DNA of 64,000 nt from assembly GCA_009363175.1 (NCBI GenBank), contig CP045205.1, forward strand, positions 2,914,001 through 2,978,000. Direction: 5' to 3'. This DNA is from Citrobacter telavivensis (lineage in GTDB: Bacteria > Pseudomonadota > Gammaproteobacteria > Enterobacterales > Enterobacteriaceae). Positions 50,982 to 60,810 of the stretch are shown here, piece by piece (the stretch's first letter is position 1; each line of letters opens with the position of its first letter). The notes under the pieces are model-generated. The model was not told where the DNA came from and made no database searches. It saw only the letters and a list, made by a program, of their open reading frames with translations. The translations under genes and the position numbers were made by a program.

Positions 50982-52151
50982 ATGCTGGAGTTGTTGTTTC
51001 TGCTTTTACCTGTTGCTGCCGCCTATGGCTGGTATATGGGTCGCAGAAGTGCGCAACAAACAAAACAGGATGAAGCTAACCGCCTTTCCCGCGATTACGT
51101 CGCGGGCGTTAACTTCCTCCTGAGCAACCAACAAGATAAAGCGGTGGATCTGTTCCTCGATATGTTGAAAGAGGATACCGGCACCGTTGAGGCTCATCTC
51201 ACCCTCGGAAACCTGTTTCGTTCTCGCGGCGAAGTTGACCGCGCCATCCGTATTCACCAAACCCTCATGGAAAGCGCCTCGCTGACCTATGAACAGCGAC
51301 TGCTGGCGGTTCAGCAGTTAGGCCGTGATTACATGGCCGCCGGTTTGTATGACCGGGCGGAGGATATGTTCAATCAGCTTACCGATGAAACTGATTTTCG
51401 CGTAGGCGCGTTGCAGCAACTGTTGCAGATCTATCAGGCGACCAGCGACTGGCAGAAGGCCATTGAGGTTGCCGAAAGACTGGTCAAACTGGGCAAAGAC
51501 AAGCAGCGTATCGAAATCGCCCATTTTTACTGTGAACTGGCGCTGCAGCAGATGGGGAGCGACGACATGGATCGCGCCATGACGCTGCTGAAAAAAGGGG
51601 CCGCGGCGGATAAAAATAGCGCCAGGGTCTCTATCATGATGGGCCGTGTCTGGATGGCGAAGGGCGATTATGCGAAGGCTGTTGAATGTCTCCAGCGGGT
51701 GATTTCCCAGGATAAAGAACTGGTTAGCGAAACGCTGGAAATGCTCCAGACCTGCTACCAACAGTTAGGCAAAAATGATGAATGGGCAGAATTCCTGCGC
51801 CGCGCGGTAGAAGAGAATACCGGCGCTGCCGCAGAACTGATGCTGGCCGATATTCTTGAGGATCGCGAAGGGACGGAGACTGCACAGGTCTATATCACCC
51901 GCCAGCTCCAGCGCCATCCGACGATGCGTGTTTTCCATAAGCTGATGGATTATCACCTTAACGAAGCCGAAGAGGGCCGTGCGAAAGAGAGTCTGATGGT
52001 GCTGCGTGATATGGTGGGCGAACAGGTGCGCAGCAAACCACGCTACCGCTGCTCTAAATGCGGTTTCACCGCCTATACGCTGTACTGGCATTGTCCTTCC
52101 TGTCGCGCCTGGTCAACGATTAAGCCAATTCGCGGACTTGATGGACTGTAA
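50982..52151 (+). CDS. lapB: LapB, LPS assembly TPR protein and FtsH adaptor
   Basis: A 389-residue protein (YciM) that directs LpxC to FtsH proteolysis, setting LPS synthesis. It has an N-terminal membrane anchor (about 1-20), a long tetratricopeptide array, and a C-terminal rubredoxin-type zinc site with Cys357, Cys360, Cys371 and Cys374 (CSKCG, CPSC). All four cysteines are kept. Cotranscribed with lapA; pyrF follows after 174 bases. Confidence 0.97.
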   Translation: MLELLFLLLPVAAAYGWYMGRRSAQQTKQDEANRLSRDYVAGVNFLLSNQQDKAVDLFLDMLKEDTGTVEAHLTLGNLFRSRGEVDRAIRIHQTLMESASLTYEQRLLAVQQLGRDYMAAGLYDRAEDMFNQLTDETDFRVGALQQLLQIYQATSDWQKAIEVAERLVKLGKDKQRIEIAHFYCELALQQMGSDDMDRAMTLLKKGAAADKNSARVSIMMGRVWMAKGDYAKAVECLQRVISQDKELVSETLEMLQTCYQQLGKNDEWAEFLRRAVEENTGAAAELMLADILEDREGTETAQVYITRQLQRHPTMRVFHKLMDYHLNEAEEGRAKESLMVLRDMVGEQVRSKPRYRCSKCGFTAYTLYWHCPSCRAWSTIKPIRGLDGL

Positions 52152-52325
52152 TTTTTAAAAAGATCGTTATTTAGTTACAACATACTAATGGTTTTATTCA
52201 CAACCTCACTCTGGCATTTGTGCCACATCGCCTGGCAGAGGTGTAATCGCGTCTGTTATTTTTTGCGCCTGACAGGTAGAATGCACGCCGTTTACCCATT
52301 TGCCCCTTAGCAAGAAGGCCTGGTT

Positions 52326-53063
52326 ATGACGTTAACTGCTTCATCTTCTCCCCGTGCTGCTACCGATTCTCCTGTCGTTGTTGCTCTCGATTATAATAAC
52401 CGCGATGACGCTCTGGCGTTTGTTGACCGAATTGACCCGCGCGATTGCCGTCTGAAAGTTGGCAAAGAGATGTTCACGCTGTTCGGACCTCAGCTGGTTC
52501 GCGATCTCCAGCAACGTGGCTTTGATATTTTTTTGGATCTGAAATTCCATGATATCCCGAATACCGCAGCCCACGCGGTAGCTGCCGCCGCGGATCTTGG
52601 CGTCTGGATGGTCAATGTCCATGCGTCGGGCGGGGCGAGAATGATGACCGCAGCTCGTGAAGCTCTGCTGCCGTTTGGTAAGGATGCGCCGCTATTAATC
52701 GCGGTCACTGTGTTGACCAGCATGGAAGCCAGCGACTTAGCCGATATTGGTGTGACACTGTCACCTGCTGAGCATGCCGAGAGACTGGCGGCATTAACGC
52801 AAAAATGTGGTCTGGATGGCGTGGTCTGCTCAGCCCAGGAAGCGGTACGCTTTAAGCAGGCGTTTGGTCGTGATTTTAAACTGGTCACCCCGGGTATTCG
52901 CCCGCAGGGCAGTGCTGCCGGCGATCAGCGGCGGATTATGACCCCTGAGCAGGCGCTGAAGGCGGGAGTGGATTATATGGTCATCGGGCGTCCGGTGACG
53001 CAGTCTGACGATCCGGCGCAGACGCTGAAGGCAATAAACGCGTCACTGAGGCGGGAGGCGTAA
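52326..53063 (+). CDS. pyrF: Orotidine-5'-phosphate decarboxylase
   Basis: Last step of UMP synthesis. The 245-residue TIM barrel has the catalytic Lys-Asp-Lys network around FLDLKFHDIPNT and the phosphate loop VIGRPVTQSDDP. Its stop overlaps the yciH start by one base (TAATG), suggesting translational coupling as in E. coli. Confidence 0.97.
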   Translation: MTLTASSSPRAATDSPVVVALDYNNRDDALAFVDRIDPRDCRLKVGKEMFTLFGPQLVRDLQQRGFDIFLDLKFHDIPNTAAHAVAAAADLGVWMVNVHASGGARMMTAAREALLPFGKDAPLLIAVTVLTSMEASDLADIGVTLSPAEHAERLAALTQKCGLDGVVCSAQEAVRFKQAFGRDFKLVTPGIRPQGSAAGDQRRIMTPEQALKAGVDYMVIGRPVTQSDDPAQTLKAINASLRREA

Positions 53064-53389
53064 TGAGCAATTCGAACAGTCGTCTGGTTTATTCGACTGA
53101 AAGCGGGCGGATTGATGAACCCAAGGCCGCACCTGAACGTCCGAAAGGCGATGGAATTGTCCGTATCCAGCGTCAGACCAGCGGTCGTAAAGGGAAGGGC
53201 GTCTGCCTGATTACCGGCGTTGATCTGGATGACGGCGAACTCAACAAACTGGCTGCAGAGCTGAAGAAAAAATGTGGCTGCGGCGGAGCAGTAAAAGACG
53301 GCGTAATTGAAATTCAGGGTGACAAGCGTGATTTAATTAAGTCGTTGCTGGAAGCCAAAGGCCTGAAAGTGAAACTGGCGGGCGGTTGA
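53063..53389 (+). CDS. yciH: YciH, SUI1-domain translation protein
   Basis: A 108-residue relative of eukaryotic and archaeal eIF1/SUI1, with the SUI1 domain at about 30-105 (GKGVCLITGVDLDD, KKKCGCGGAVKDG). It discriminates initiation codons or tRNA in vitro and inhibits translation of aberrant complexes; the in vivo role is not fixed. It is the second gene of the pyrF operon and is followed by a terminator. Confidence 0.95.
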   Translation: MSNSNSRLVYSTESGRIDEPKAAPERPKGDGIVRIQRQTSGRKGKGVCLITGVDLDDGELNKLAAELKKKCGCGGAVKDGVIEIQGDKRDLIKSLLEAKGLKVKLAGG

Positions 53390-53393
53390 TGAA

Positions 53394-53421
53394 AAAGCCA
53401 CGATATAAATATCGTGGCTTT
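53394..53421 (+). terminator. pyrF-yciH terminator
   Basis: A perfect stem of 13 bases, AAAGCCACGATAT and its complement, with a very short loop, followed by AATTTC, five bases past the yciH stop. Confidence 0.8.
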
Positions 53422-53512
53422 AATTTCTACTGCTAAATAAATTGTGTAGTGCAGACCAGAAAAAAATAATCGTATTATTATATCGAGCCGGACAACCGTA
53501 GATTATTTACGA

Positions 53513-53731
53513 TTATTTACCTACCTGATGGCCGATAATACCACCGACAGCGGCACCACCCAGCGTACCCAGCGTGCTGCCATCTGTTAAGACTGCACCA
53601 CCTAATGCACCTGCACCCGCACCAATGGCGGTGTTACGGTCACGTTTAGACCAGTTAGAACAGGCGCTCAGAGACATTGCCAGGGCAATCGCCAGCACAG
53701 CGGCGGTCATTTTTTTGCTCGTTACAAACAT
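53513..53731 (-). CDS. osmB: Osmotically inducible lipoprotein OsmB
   Basis: A 72-residue lipoprotein precursor with a signal peptide ending in the lipobox LSAC (Cys near residue 24) and a glycine-rich, glycine-zipper-like domain (GAGAGALGGAVL, GGAAVGGIIG). Position 2 after the Cys is Ser, typical for outer-membrane sorting. In E. coli it is induced by osmolarity, RpoS and RcsB. The 258 bases upstream contain its promoter region and the end of yciT; I cannot assign the individual sites. Confidence 0.94.
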   Translation of the reverse strand: MFVTSKKMTAAVLAIALAMSLSACSNWSKRDRNTAIGAGAGALGGAVLTDGSTLGTLGGAAVGGIIGHQVGK

Positions 53732-53989
53732 AATACTTTCTCCTGAATTAACGATTCACGGAAGTAAGCTCTCTTTAACTATAGTTAAAATATCTGTCAT
53801 TAAAGAGAGCATCCGTGAAACCTTATTGCGCAGGGTAATATCACGCAGGTGATAGTCACTTCCTGTTATATCGCTACTATTAATTTTACGACTTTCGCCT
53901 GTGAACAACAGGTAAATAGTCTTAATTCAGGAGTCAGAATAGTCTCAGAGCGCAAATGATCTGCACAGCGCAAATCATTTGCGAATATT

Positions 53990-54739
53990 TTACTCAGCGT
54001 CGACGATATTAACGGTCAGGCCACGCTGTTCCATCAACTTACGGTCGCTGGCGCTGATTCTGGCATCGGTGATCACGCGGCTAAACCGCTCAATAGGGCC
54101 CAGCGTGTACGGATGGACCGCGCCAAATTTAGAACTGTCGGTCAGAACAATGGCTTCCGAACCTTTCTCCAGCACAGCATTGACCACATCAGCCCGCATC
54201 ATGTCGCGACCCGTGAAGCCCGTTTCGGTTTGCCAGCCATCAATGCCAATAAACGCCTTACTGAAATGAACCTGCTGGATGAACTGACGGGTAAGTGGTC
54301 CCACCATGCTTTCGCTTTTTTTCTGATAAATACCGCCGAGCAGGATCACTTCACAGGGAGTCGCTTTCAACAGATGTGCAATGTAACTACTGACCGTGAT
54401 GATGGTGACGTCTTTCTGTTCCGCCAGCGTTCTTGCCAACAGGGCATTGCTGCTGCCATTTTCAATGAACACCGACTCGCCAGGGTTAACCAGCGATGCC
54501 GCGAATTCCGCGAGCTGACGCTTCAGGGTGTAGTTGGTCATCATCCGGGTTTCCACGTCTTCGCTATCCAGCGAAACGGCGAAACCGTGCGCACGGCGTA
54601 GAAAGCTCTGCTTCTCCAGGGTGTTCAGATCCTGTCGGATGGTGACTTCGGAAACGCCAGTGATTTTGGCCAGTTCAGAGACGCTCATCTGACCTTTATC
54701 AATGACCATTTGCAAAATTTTTTGTTGTCGGGAGTTCAT
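53990..54739 (-). CDS. yciT: YciT, DeoR-family transcriptional regulator
   Basis: A 249-residue DeoR-type repressor. The N-terminal helix-turn-helix is SVSELAKITGVSEVTIRQDLNTLE (positions about 19-42, shown here only in part as ITGVSEVTIRQDL). The sugar-phosphate-sensing domain has ENGSSNALLAR and the GIDG and DSSKFG motifs. The ligand is unknown; in E. coli it is linked to osmolarity control. I chose ATG 54739 (MNSRQQKILQMV); the upstream extension has no family similarity. Confidence 0.93.
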   Translation of the reverse strand: MNSRQQKILQMVIDKGQMSVSELAKITGVSEVTIRQDLNTLEKQSFLRRAHGFAVSLDSEDVETRMMTNYTLKRQLAEFAASLVNPGESVFIENGSSNALLARTLAEQKDVTIITVSSYIAHLLKATPCEVILLGGIYQKKSESMVGPLTRQFIQQVHFSKAFIGIDGWQTETGFTGRDMMRADVVNAVLEKGSEAIVLTDSSKFGAVHPYTLGPIERFSRVITDARISASDRKLMEQRGLTVNIVDAE

Positions 54740-54838
54740 AGCTCTAATTTTTATAGCGGTAATCATACCGCGAAGATTAAACACATGCGGCGGTGCCACA
54801 TCCAGGCGGCACACGGCCGCAAACCGTGCGCGAAAAAA

Positions 54839-55021
54839 TCAGATCTCCCACGGGGCCCGGGGTTTCTTCGTCAATGATACGGCCTCATCCTGTACCTTAC
54901 TCAACAATTCCGCCTTCAGAATTTCGAGATTATGGATGGCGGAGTGGACATCACCGGCCACCAGGATATCAAGCACGGTATCAATACGCTCGGCAACCCG
55001 CTTAGCATCGATATCAGACAT
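54839..55021 (-). CDS. yciZ: YciZ, UPF0509 family small protein
   Basis: A 60-residue protein starting MSDIDAKRVAERIDTVLDIL at ATG 55021, with AAAGGA 8 bases upstream. It is predicted to be mainly helical and ends in APWEI, as in E. coli YciZ. An in-frame ATG at 55039 would swallow the ribosome site, so I prefer the shorter form. Function is unknown. Confidence 0.88.
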   Translation of the reverse strand: MSDIDAKRVAERIDTVLDILVAGDVHSAIHNLEILKAELLSKVQDEAVSLTKKPRAPWEI

Positions 55022-55156
55022 GGGGGGATCCTTTGTCAAATAATGAGAGAAGTTAATGATGCAAAAAATGACGGCAAAAGAGAAGGGAAAATTCGGCCTC
55101 GCCAGAACCTTTAGGGAATATCATATGTTCTGCGAATACATACAGATATGTAGAAG

Positions 55157-55183
55157 GCAAAAAGCGAAACTTTCCGTTTCGCT
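55157..55183 (-). terminator. pdeR terminator
   Basis: On the minus strand, stem AGCGAAAC / GTTTCGCT with a 5-base loop, then TTTTTGCC, about 20 bases past the pdeR stop. Confidence 0.85.
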
Positions 55184-55203
55184 CAGGCGATCATTTTGCC
55201 GGC

Positions 55204-57198
55204 TTAACGCTTTTTCTTATTGAGATAACGTTTGTACCAGCGCTCAAACACGGTGGCAGGCATTGGTTTGGCAAATAAAAAGCCCTGTCGCTCATTAACG
55301 CCGTTTTTCGTCAAAAAAGCATCCTCTTTGGCGCTCTCCACGCCTTCGGCAATCACCTGTAGATTCAACGCCTGCGCCACGGCGACAATCGCACGGACCA
55401 TCGACTGCGATACCGATTTCTTGTGAATGTCGCGAACAAAAATCTGATCCAGCTTGATGGCATCAATCGGAAAACGCGTCAGCTGCGAAAGCGAGGAATA
55501 GCCGGTGCCAAAGTCATCCAGATGCACCTGGGCACCGAGCTGGCTAAACTGCTGAATGACGGACAGCGCAAGCGCTTCGTTTTCAATCAGGCAGCTCTCC
55601 GTCAGTTCGACATCGATAGGACAATATTCAAAATTGAGCTCGTGCAACACTCGCTTCAGATCGGTGAATATCGTCTGGTCGGCCAGTTGGCGGGCAGAAA
55701 TGTTAACCGCCACGCGCAGGTTGATGCCTTTATCACGCCATTTCGCGACCTGGCGCACAACGTCGAGGATCACCCAGCGGCCGAGTGGCACAATCAGCCC
55801 GGACTCCTCGGCGTAAGAGATGAACTCCAGCGGAGGGATTAGCCCGCGTTCAGGGGACTGCCAGCGCACCAGCGCCTCAAGGCTGCGGACTTCGCCTCGC
55901 CAGGTCACTTTCGGCTGATAGTGAATCAGCAACTGATCGTTTTCCAGCGCTTTACGCAGGTTAGTGTCCAGCCACAGGTATTCGAATACCCGCTCGTTCA
56001 TCTCCGGCGAGAAGACGCAGAACTGGCCGCGTCCGCCTTCTTTTACGGTGTACATCGCGGTATCGGCATTGCGGATCAGGTCGCCGCTGCTCTCACCGTG
56101 CTGAGGCGCCAACGCGATACCGACAGAACAGCCCGTATAGACTTCTATCAGGCCGATACGGAAGGGCTGGCGCAATCGGGTGAGGATCCGCGAGGCGACC
56201 GCCTCAAGCGAGCTCTGGGATGTCTGGCTGGCCAGTACAATAAACTCATCACCGCCGAGGCGGGCCAGCACTTGATTTTCATCCAGACAACTCAGAAGCG
56301 CTAATGACACCGCCTGTAAAAGCTGATCACCAAACATGTGACCATAGGCATCGTTCACCTTTTTGAAATTATCCAGGTCGAGATAGACAATGCCCACCTG
56401 GCTGTCTCCAACCGCCTGATCGATGGCGTCATTGATCAGCTCATGAATAGCATTGCGGTTTGGCAAACCGGTAATCGTGTCGGTATTCGCCAGCACGCGT
56501 AATCGTTCCTGCGCGCGCCGTTCTTCCGTAATGTCAGTGCCGGAGCAGATCAGATAGATTTCATTCTTCCCGCTGCCGCTGTGGACAAATTTGTTGCGAA
56601 ACAGAAACAGCCGCTGGCCCTTGCGGGTCTGTACCCAGAGTTCAACTTCATACGAATTGCCGTTGCGAAAGAAGCCGCTGATGTTGCGACGAGAGGCGGC
56701 GGCCTCCCGACGACTCATAAAGAGTTTGAAGACGCTCTGCCCAATCACTTCTTGCTCTTTTAGCCCGGTGTACTCTTCACACAGGCGGTTGAAGCGCTGA
56801 ATGTTGCCCCGGCTGTCGAGGATCACAATGGCAGAGTTGGCTTCAGACACTACCTGTTCAGCAAACGACAGCCCTTTGACCAGATCGCGCGCCACGGAAG
56901 GGGTATCGTGCCAGGCCGATGCGCTGCCCGCCCATTCATGCTTGCTGATTTTACGGCCCACCAGATGCACCGGGATATCGTTGTTGTCAAAGGGGAGCGT
57001 CATCATCAGGCTGGATGTGATAACGGTCATTTCGCGGATCCGTTCGGCTTGCTCGGGCGCAAGTTCAACGCTTTCCGTACGGTCGGTCGCTTCGGTGACG
57101 GACAAATGCAGGGTGTTGGAATCTTCTGACAAACGCCAGTAAGGCGTGTGAGTGCCCATATAGCTATACAACGTTGCGGACTCCAGAATGTCTTTCAT
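55204..57198 (-). CDS. pdeR: PdeR, c-di-GMP phosphodiesterase / trigger enzyme
   Basis: Formerly yciR or gmr. In E. coli it degrades c-di-GMP and, by binding DgcM and MlrA, controls curli via csgD. The 664-residue protein has a PAS domain (about 105-225), a GGDEF domain with RLGGDEF, and an EAL domain with EALVRW, LTESCL, DDFGTGYSS and KLDQIF, so the phosphodiesterase residues look complete. I chose ATG 57198 (MKDILESATLYSYMG); the frame begins earlier without similarity. Confidence 0.96.
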   Translation of the reverse strand: MKDILESATLYSYMGTHTPYWRLSEDSNTLHLSVTEATDRTESVELAPEQAERIREMTVITSSLMMTLPFDNNDIPVHLVGRKISKHEWAGSASAWHDTPSVARDLVKGLSFAEQVVSEANSAIVILDSRGNIQRFNRLCEEYTGLKEQEVIGQSVFKLFMSRREAAASRRNISGFFRNGNSYEVELWVQTRKGQRLFLFRNKFVHSGSGKNEIYLICSGTDITEERRAQERLRVLANTDTITGLPNRNAIHELINDAIDQAVGDSQVGIVYLDLDNFKKVNDAYGHMFGDQLLQAVSLALLSCLDENQVLARLGGDEFIVLASQTSQSSLEAVASRILTRLRQPFRIGLIEVYTGCSVGIALAPQHGESSGDLIRNADTAMYTVKEGGRGQFCVFSPEMNERVFEYLWLDTNLRKALENDQLLIHYQPKVTWRGEVRSLEALVRWQSPERGLIPPLEFISYAEESGLIVPLGRWVILDVVRQVAKWRDKGINLRVAVNISARQLADQTIFTDLKRVLHELNFEYCPIDVELTESCLIENEALALSVIQQFSQLGAQVHLDDFGTGYSSLSQLTRFPIDAIKLDQIFVRDIHKKSVSQSMVRAIVAVAQALNLQVIAEGVESAKEDAFLTKNGVNERQGFLFAKPMPATVFERWYKRYLNKKKR

Positions 57199-57399
57199 AA
57201 TGAACACCCTCCCGTTTAAAGCGCGAACAACCCTCAATGGAAGGGGCAGCTACCGTTCAGTTAAACTCATGATGGCTGAACATCTTGTTTTGTTTATGTA
57301 TTTATTTGTAATTCAGATCCGGGAAAAAGCATAGGCGCGGTTGAAAATATATCCGGCTGACAGTCAGAGTGTAGTGAGAGAATAGGGATTTGGGGGAAA

Positions 57400-57433
57400 A
57401 GAAACGGCCTTTCCTGAAAAGAAAAAGGCCGTT
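57400..57433 (-). terminator. rnb terminator
   Basis: AACGGCCTTT and AAAGGCCGTT form a 10-base stem with a 14-base loop, 14 bases past the rnb stop; on the minus strand it is followed by TCTTTTC. Confidence 0.7.
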
Positions 57434-57446
57434 ACAGAGCCGGTTA

Positions 57447-59381
57447 TCAGGCGGCTGGACGGGCGATGAGGCTACGGGTTTCCATCCGCACTTCGGCGAT
57501 GGTGACATCAATCACATCGGTCACTTTGTAGACGGTTTCGCCTTTGATCTGGATGGTGCCGTTTTCCTGGCTGCACACCAGTTCGTCACGCACCGCGTGC
57601 AGGAATGGCGCGGGGATAAAAGCAACCGCGCCGTTATCCACCAGGCGGACACGCATCCCGCCACGGCTGACATCGATGATCTCCGCCGCGAAGCGGGTAT
57701 CCGTACCGGCCTTATCGCTGAGGAAACGGGCATACAACCAGTCACCAACATCGCGTTCCGCCATACGGTTCAGGCGACGGCGTTCTGCCATCTGTACGGT
57801 TACCTCTTCCTGCGGACGGCTAATACTTTCACCTTTGATGACTGCTTTAAGCAGGCGATGGTTGATCATATCGCCATACTTACGAATCGGTGAAGTCCAG
57901 GTGGCGTAAGCCTCCAGACCCAGCCCGAAGTGCGGCCCCGGCTCGGTGCTGATTTCCGCAAAGGACTGGAAGCGACGAATACGGCTGTCGAGGAAACCCG
58001 ACGGTTGCGCATCCAGTTCACGACGCAGTTTGCAGAAGCCTTCGAGGGTCAATACCTCTTCGGCGTCCACATGCATCCCGTGGGATTGCAGCAGCGCCGC
58101 CAGCGCATCAGCATTGGCCGGATCAAAGCCCAAGTGAACGTTGTAAATGCCAAAGCCGAGTTTGTCGCGTAGCACGCGTGCGGCGCAGATGTTGGCGGCA
58201 ATCATTGACTCTTCGACAATCCGGTTCGCGATACGGCGCGGTTCCGCGACGATATCGAGCACTTCGCCTTTGTCGCCGAGAATGAAGCGGTAGTCAGGGC
58301 GATCTTTAAACACCAGCGCATGGTGATGGCGCCACTCGCCGCGGTTCAGGCAGATACGTTGCAGCAGGCGAATCTGCTGTGCGATTTCTTCGCGCTCAGG
58401 CTGCCAGCTACCGCTATTTTCCAGCCAGTCAGAGACGTTGTCGTAAGCCAGTTTTGCTTTCGACTCAATCGTGGCGGCGAAGAACGTGATGTCATCTTCA
58501 ATGGCGCCATCCGCGGCAATGGTCATGCGACAGGCGAGCACCGGGCGCACTTCATTGGCGCGCAGCGAGCAGAGATCGTCAGACAGTTCGCGCGGCAGCA
58601 TTGGAATGTTGAAGCCCGGCAAATAGTTGGTGAACGCACGGATTTTCGCGGCGTTATCCAGCTTGCTGCCTTCGGCTATCCAGGCGGTAGGATCGGCAAT
58701 CGCCACGGTCAGCTGTAGCTTGCCGTCGGTCAGTTCTTCGGCATACAGCGCATCGTCCATATCTTCAGTGCTGGCACTGTCGATGGTGACAAAATTCAGC
58801 GCGGTAAGATCCTGGCGTTCCAGACCTTCATCCAGCATTTCCGTCGCCACGCCGTCTGGCGCTTCTTTTTCAAGATTGTGACGTGCCAGGGTGACCCACC
58901 ACGGTACGAAGTGGTCGTCAGCGAAAGTGATGAACTGGGTTAATTCGGCGTAGAAGGTGCGGTCGCCTTTGAGTGGATGACGGCGCATTTCAGCAACGGC
59001 CCAGTCACCCTCTTTAAATTCATGTTCCACACCGCGCGCGGCGCGGCAGGGGATAGCGTCTTTTAACAGCGGATGATCCGGCACGATGGACAGGCGATCG
59101 TTCTTACCCTGCACTTTACCGACAAAACGGGTCAGGAACGGCTCAACCAGTTCTTCCGGCTCCGCAGATTCACGATCTTTTTCAGTGTGGATGACGGCGA
59201 TGATTCGGTCGCCATGCATCACTTTTTTCATCTGCGGCGGTGGGATGAAATAACTTTTTTGCGCATCGACTTCCAGGAAGCCAAAGCCCTTTTCCGTGGC
59301 TTTTACCACCCCTTCGGCACGTGGCGTCTGGGAATGCAGTTGCTGTTTAAGCTGCGCTAGCAGCGGGTTGTCCTGAAACAT
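57447..59381 (-). CDS. rnb: Exoribonuclease II (RNase II)
   Basis: Processive 3'-5' exoribonuclease that degrades unstructured mRNA ends. The 644-residue protein has cold-shock domains at the N terminus (EKGFGFLEVD), the RNB catalytic domain with the acidic cluster DSASTEDMDDALYAE that holds the Mg ions, and a C-terminal S1 domain (VKVTDVIDVTIAEVRME region near the end). Length equals E. coli. Confidence 0.97.
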   Translation of the reverse strand: MFQDNPLLAQLKQQLHSQTPRAEGVVKATEKGFGFLEVDAQKSYFIPPPQMKKVMHGDRIIAVIHTEKDRESAEPEELVEPFLTRFVGKVQGKNDRLSIVPDHPLLKDAIPCRAARGVEHEFKEGDWAVAEMRRHPLKGDRTFYAELTQFITFADDHFVPWWVTLARHNLEKEAPDGVATEMLDEGLERQDLTALNFVTIDSASTEDMDDALYAEELTDGKLQLTVAIADPTAWIAEGSKLDNAAKIRAFTNYLPGFNIPMLPRELSDDLCSLRANEVRPVLACRMTIAADGAIEDDITFFAATIESKAKLAYDNVSDWLENSGSWQPEREEIAQQIRLLQRICLNRGEWRHHHALVFKDRPDYRFILGDKGEVLDIVAEPRRIANRIVEESMIAANICAARVLRDKLGFGIYNVHLGFDPANADALAALLQSHGMHVDAEEVLTLEGFCKLRRELDAQPSGFLDSRIRRFQSFAEISTEPGPHFGLGLEAYATWTSPIRKYGDMINHRLLKAVIKGESISRPQEEVTVQMAERRRLNRMAERDVGDWLYARFLSDKAGTDTRFAAEIIDVSRGGMRVRLVDNGAVAFIPAPFLHAVRDELVCSQENGTIQIKGETVYKVTDVIDVTIAEVRMETRSLIARPAA

Positions 59382-59470
59382 ATTTGTCTATTTTCGTGGC
59401 CATAAGAGCGGCTGACAGTTTTACGCGAAAGTACCTGATGCGGCAAGTGCTCTTTATGGCAATGAGGGGG

Positions 59471-60610
59471 TTAACGCGTCTCGCCCAGCGCGATTTTCAG
59501 ACGATTTATCCATCCGCACAAACCCGACCAGGCCAACAGATTGATTGCCTGTTCGACGGACGTACAGTACTCGCTGAGCGGGGTGAACTGTGCGGCACTG
59601 AAACGATCGGGCGCGCGCGTCAGCCATTGTATCGCCTGGAACAACGGGCGCTCAAGCGGCTGTTGCCGTTCCCGCCGCTCAATCTCATGTTCGTTCTGCC
59701 GTAGTGATTCGGCGACTTCTGATGCTGTCGCATGTTGGTTAAAGCAGCTTGCACTGCCGTTAATTCGTGACGTCAGCAGCGTGGTGAAACCGTGCGCGGG
59801 GGACTCAACAGACAATGTGCTCTTCAGTAAGGAGCCAAGCAGGGCGAGCAGCGTCGGTTGATGAACCAGATTGGGGGCGATGTGTTGAAGGTAGGCGACG
59901 GGCTGATAGCGCGACAGACACTCAAGCTGTTCCGCCGTTGCGTAGCGCAGTTCGACCTGCTCGTGCGCCGAATGCCAGGTCGCGTCGGGCTGCAGAAATG
60001 GGGCGACATCGGCGAATGACTGCGTGTCCAGGCCCGGCACCCAACGCACCGGTTGTCCAAGCCAGGCCTGAAACGTGGCGATGACGCGTGCCTGAAAACC
60101 GATATAGCCGATGATTTGGTTTATCAGCGCGATATCCCAGGCGGAGAGACCCACGTCGCGTAGATGCTGGCGTGCGCGGTTATCAATCACCGAGGGCGAA
60201 CGGGCAAGCTGGCGCGCGTACTGGGTAATCTGCGCCAGTCGGTGATTACTTTCACGTGACGAATCTGGGCCGGGAAGCGACGTCAGACGGGCCGCATAAT
60301 GGTTACAGAGTCGCTGCACACCGTACACCTGGGCGACCGTTAACGCGGTACTCATGCGTTCATAAGCGCTAAAGGTATGCAGGCGGTTCAGTAAAACGGT
60401 GTCAGGGAACAGTTCGTGAGCCAACTGGCGTGCCGGTTGCAGCCAGGACTGAAAGGGAATAAGCGCGTCTTCGGGGATCACCAAATCCAACAGAAAGCGA
60501 TCGTCAACGTGTGCGGCTTCGGGCACCAGCGGTAACACGTCCTGCGGGCCGGTGCTGGACTGGGTTTCGTGATACCAGTGGCTTTTGCCGTTGAATCGGC
60601 GTTGTTCCAT
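59471..60610 (-). CDS. yciW: YciW, AhpD-like putative oxidoreductase
   Basis: A 379-residue protein of the peroxidase-related/CMD (AhpD-like) group. The middle part has SAWDIALINQIIGYIGFQAR, the usual core helix pair of this fold. In E. coli yciW is induced by CysB and linked to cysteine metabolism; no reaction is proven. I chose ATG 60610 (MEQRRFNGKSHWYHET), which matches the family start; the open frame begins 12 codons earlier at 60646. It is somewhat longer than the E. coli product. Confidence 0.88.
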   Translation of the reverse strand: MEQRRFNGKSHWYHETQSSTGPQDVLPLVPEAAHVDDRFLLDLVIPEDALIPFQSWLQPARQLAHELFPDTVLLNRLHTFSAYERMSTALTVAQVYGVQRLCNHYAARLTSLPGPDSSRESNHRLAQITQYARQLARSPSVIDNRARQHLRDVGLSAWDIALINQIIGYIGFQARVIATFQAWLGQPVRWVPGLDTQSFADVAPFLQPDATWHSAHEQVELRYATAEQLECLSRYQPVAYLQHIAPNLVHQPTLLALLGSLLKSTLSVESPAHGFTTLLTSRINGSASCFNQHATASEVAESLRQNEHEIERRERQQPLERPLFQAIQWLTRAPDRFSAAQFTPLSEYCTSVEQAINLLAWSGLCGWINRLKIALGETR

Positions 60611-60771
60611 GGGCGTTCCTTGGTCTGTATGTGGCGACCCGGACACGTCGTCGTCGAATCACGCCGGATCGTTTTCGCTGCTTTATCCTGGCGTAAGCGG
60701 GGGAAGGGATGAAAGATTGTTGCGTGATAACAAAGATCAAAAAGCTATATTGCGGGGAAGGTTTTAGAACA

Positions 60772-60792
60772 TGGGCGGCAGGGCACCGCCCA
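60772..60792 (-). terminator. Hairpin after fabI
   Basis: Stem TGGGCGG / CCGCCCA with a 7-base loop, 18 bases past the fabI stop. The T-content after it on the minus strand is modest (GTTCTAAAAC). Confidence 0.5.
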
Positions 60793-60810
60793 CAGGGGAA
60801 GTCGGAACGA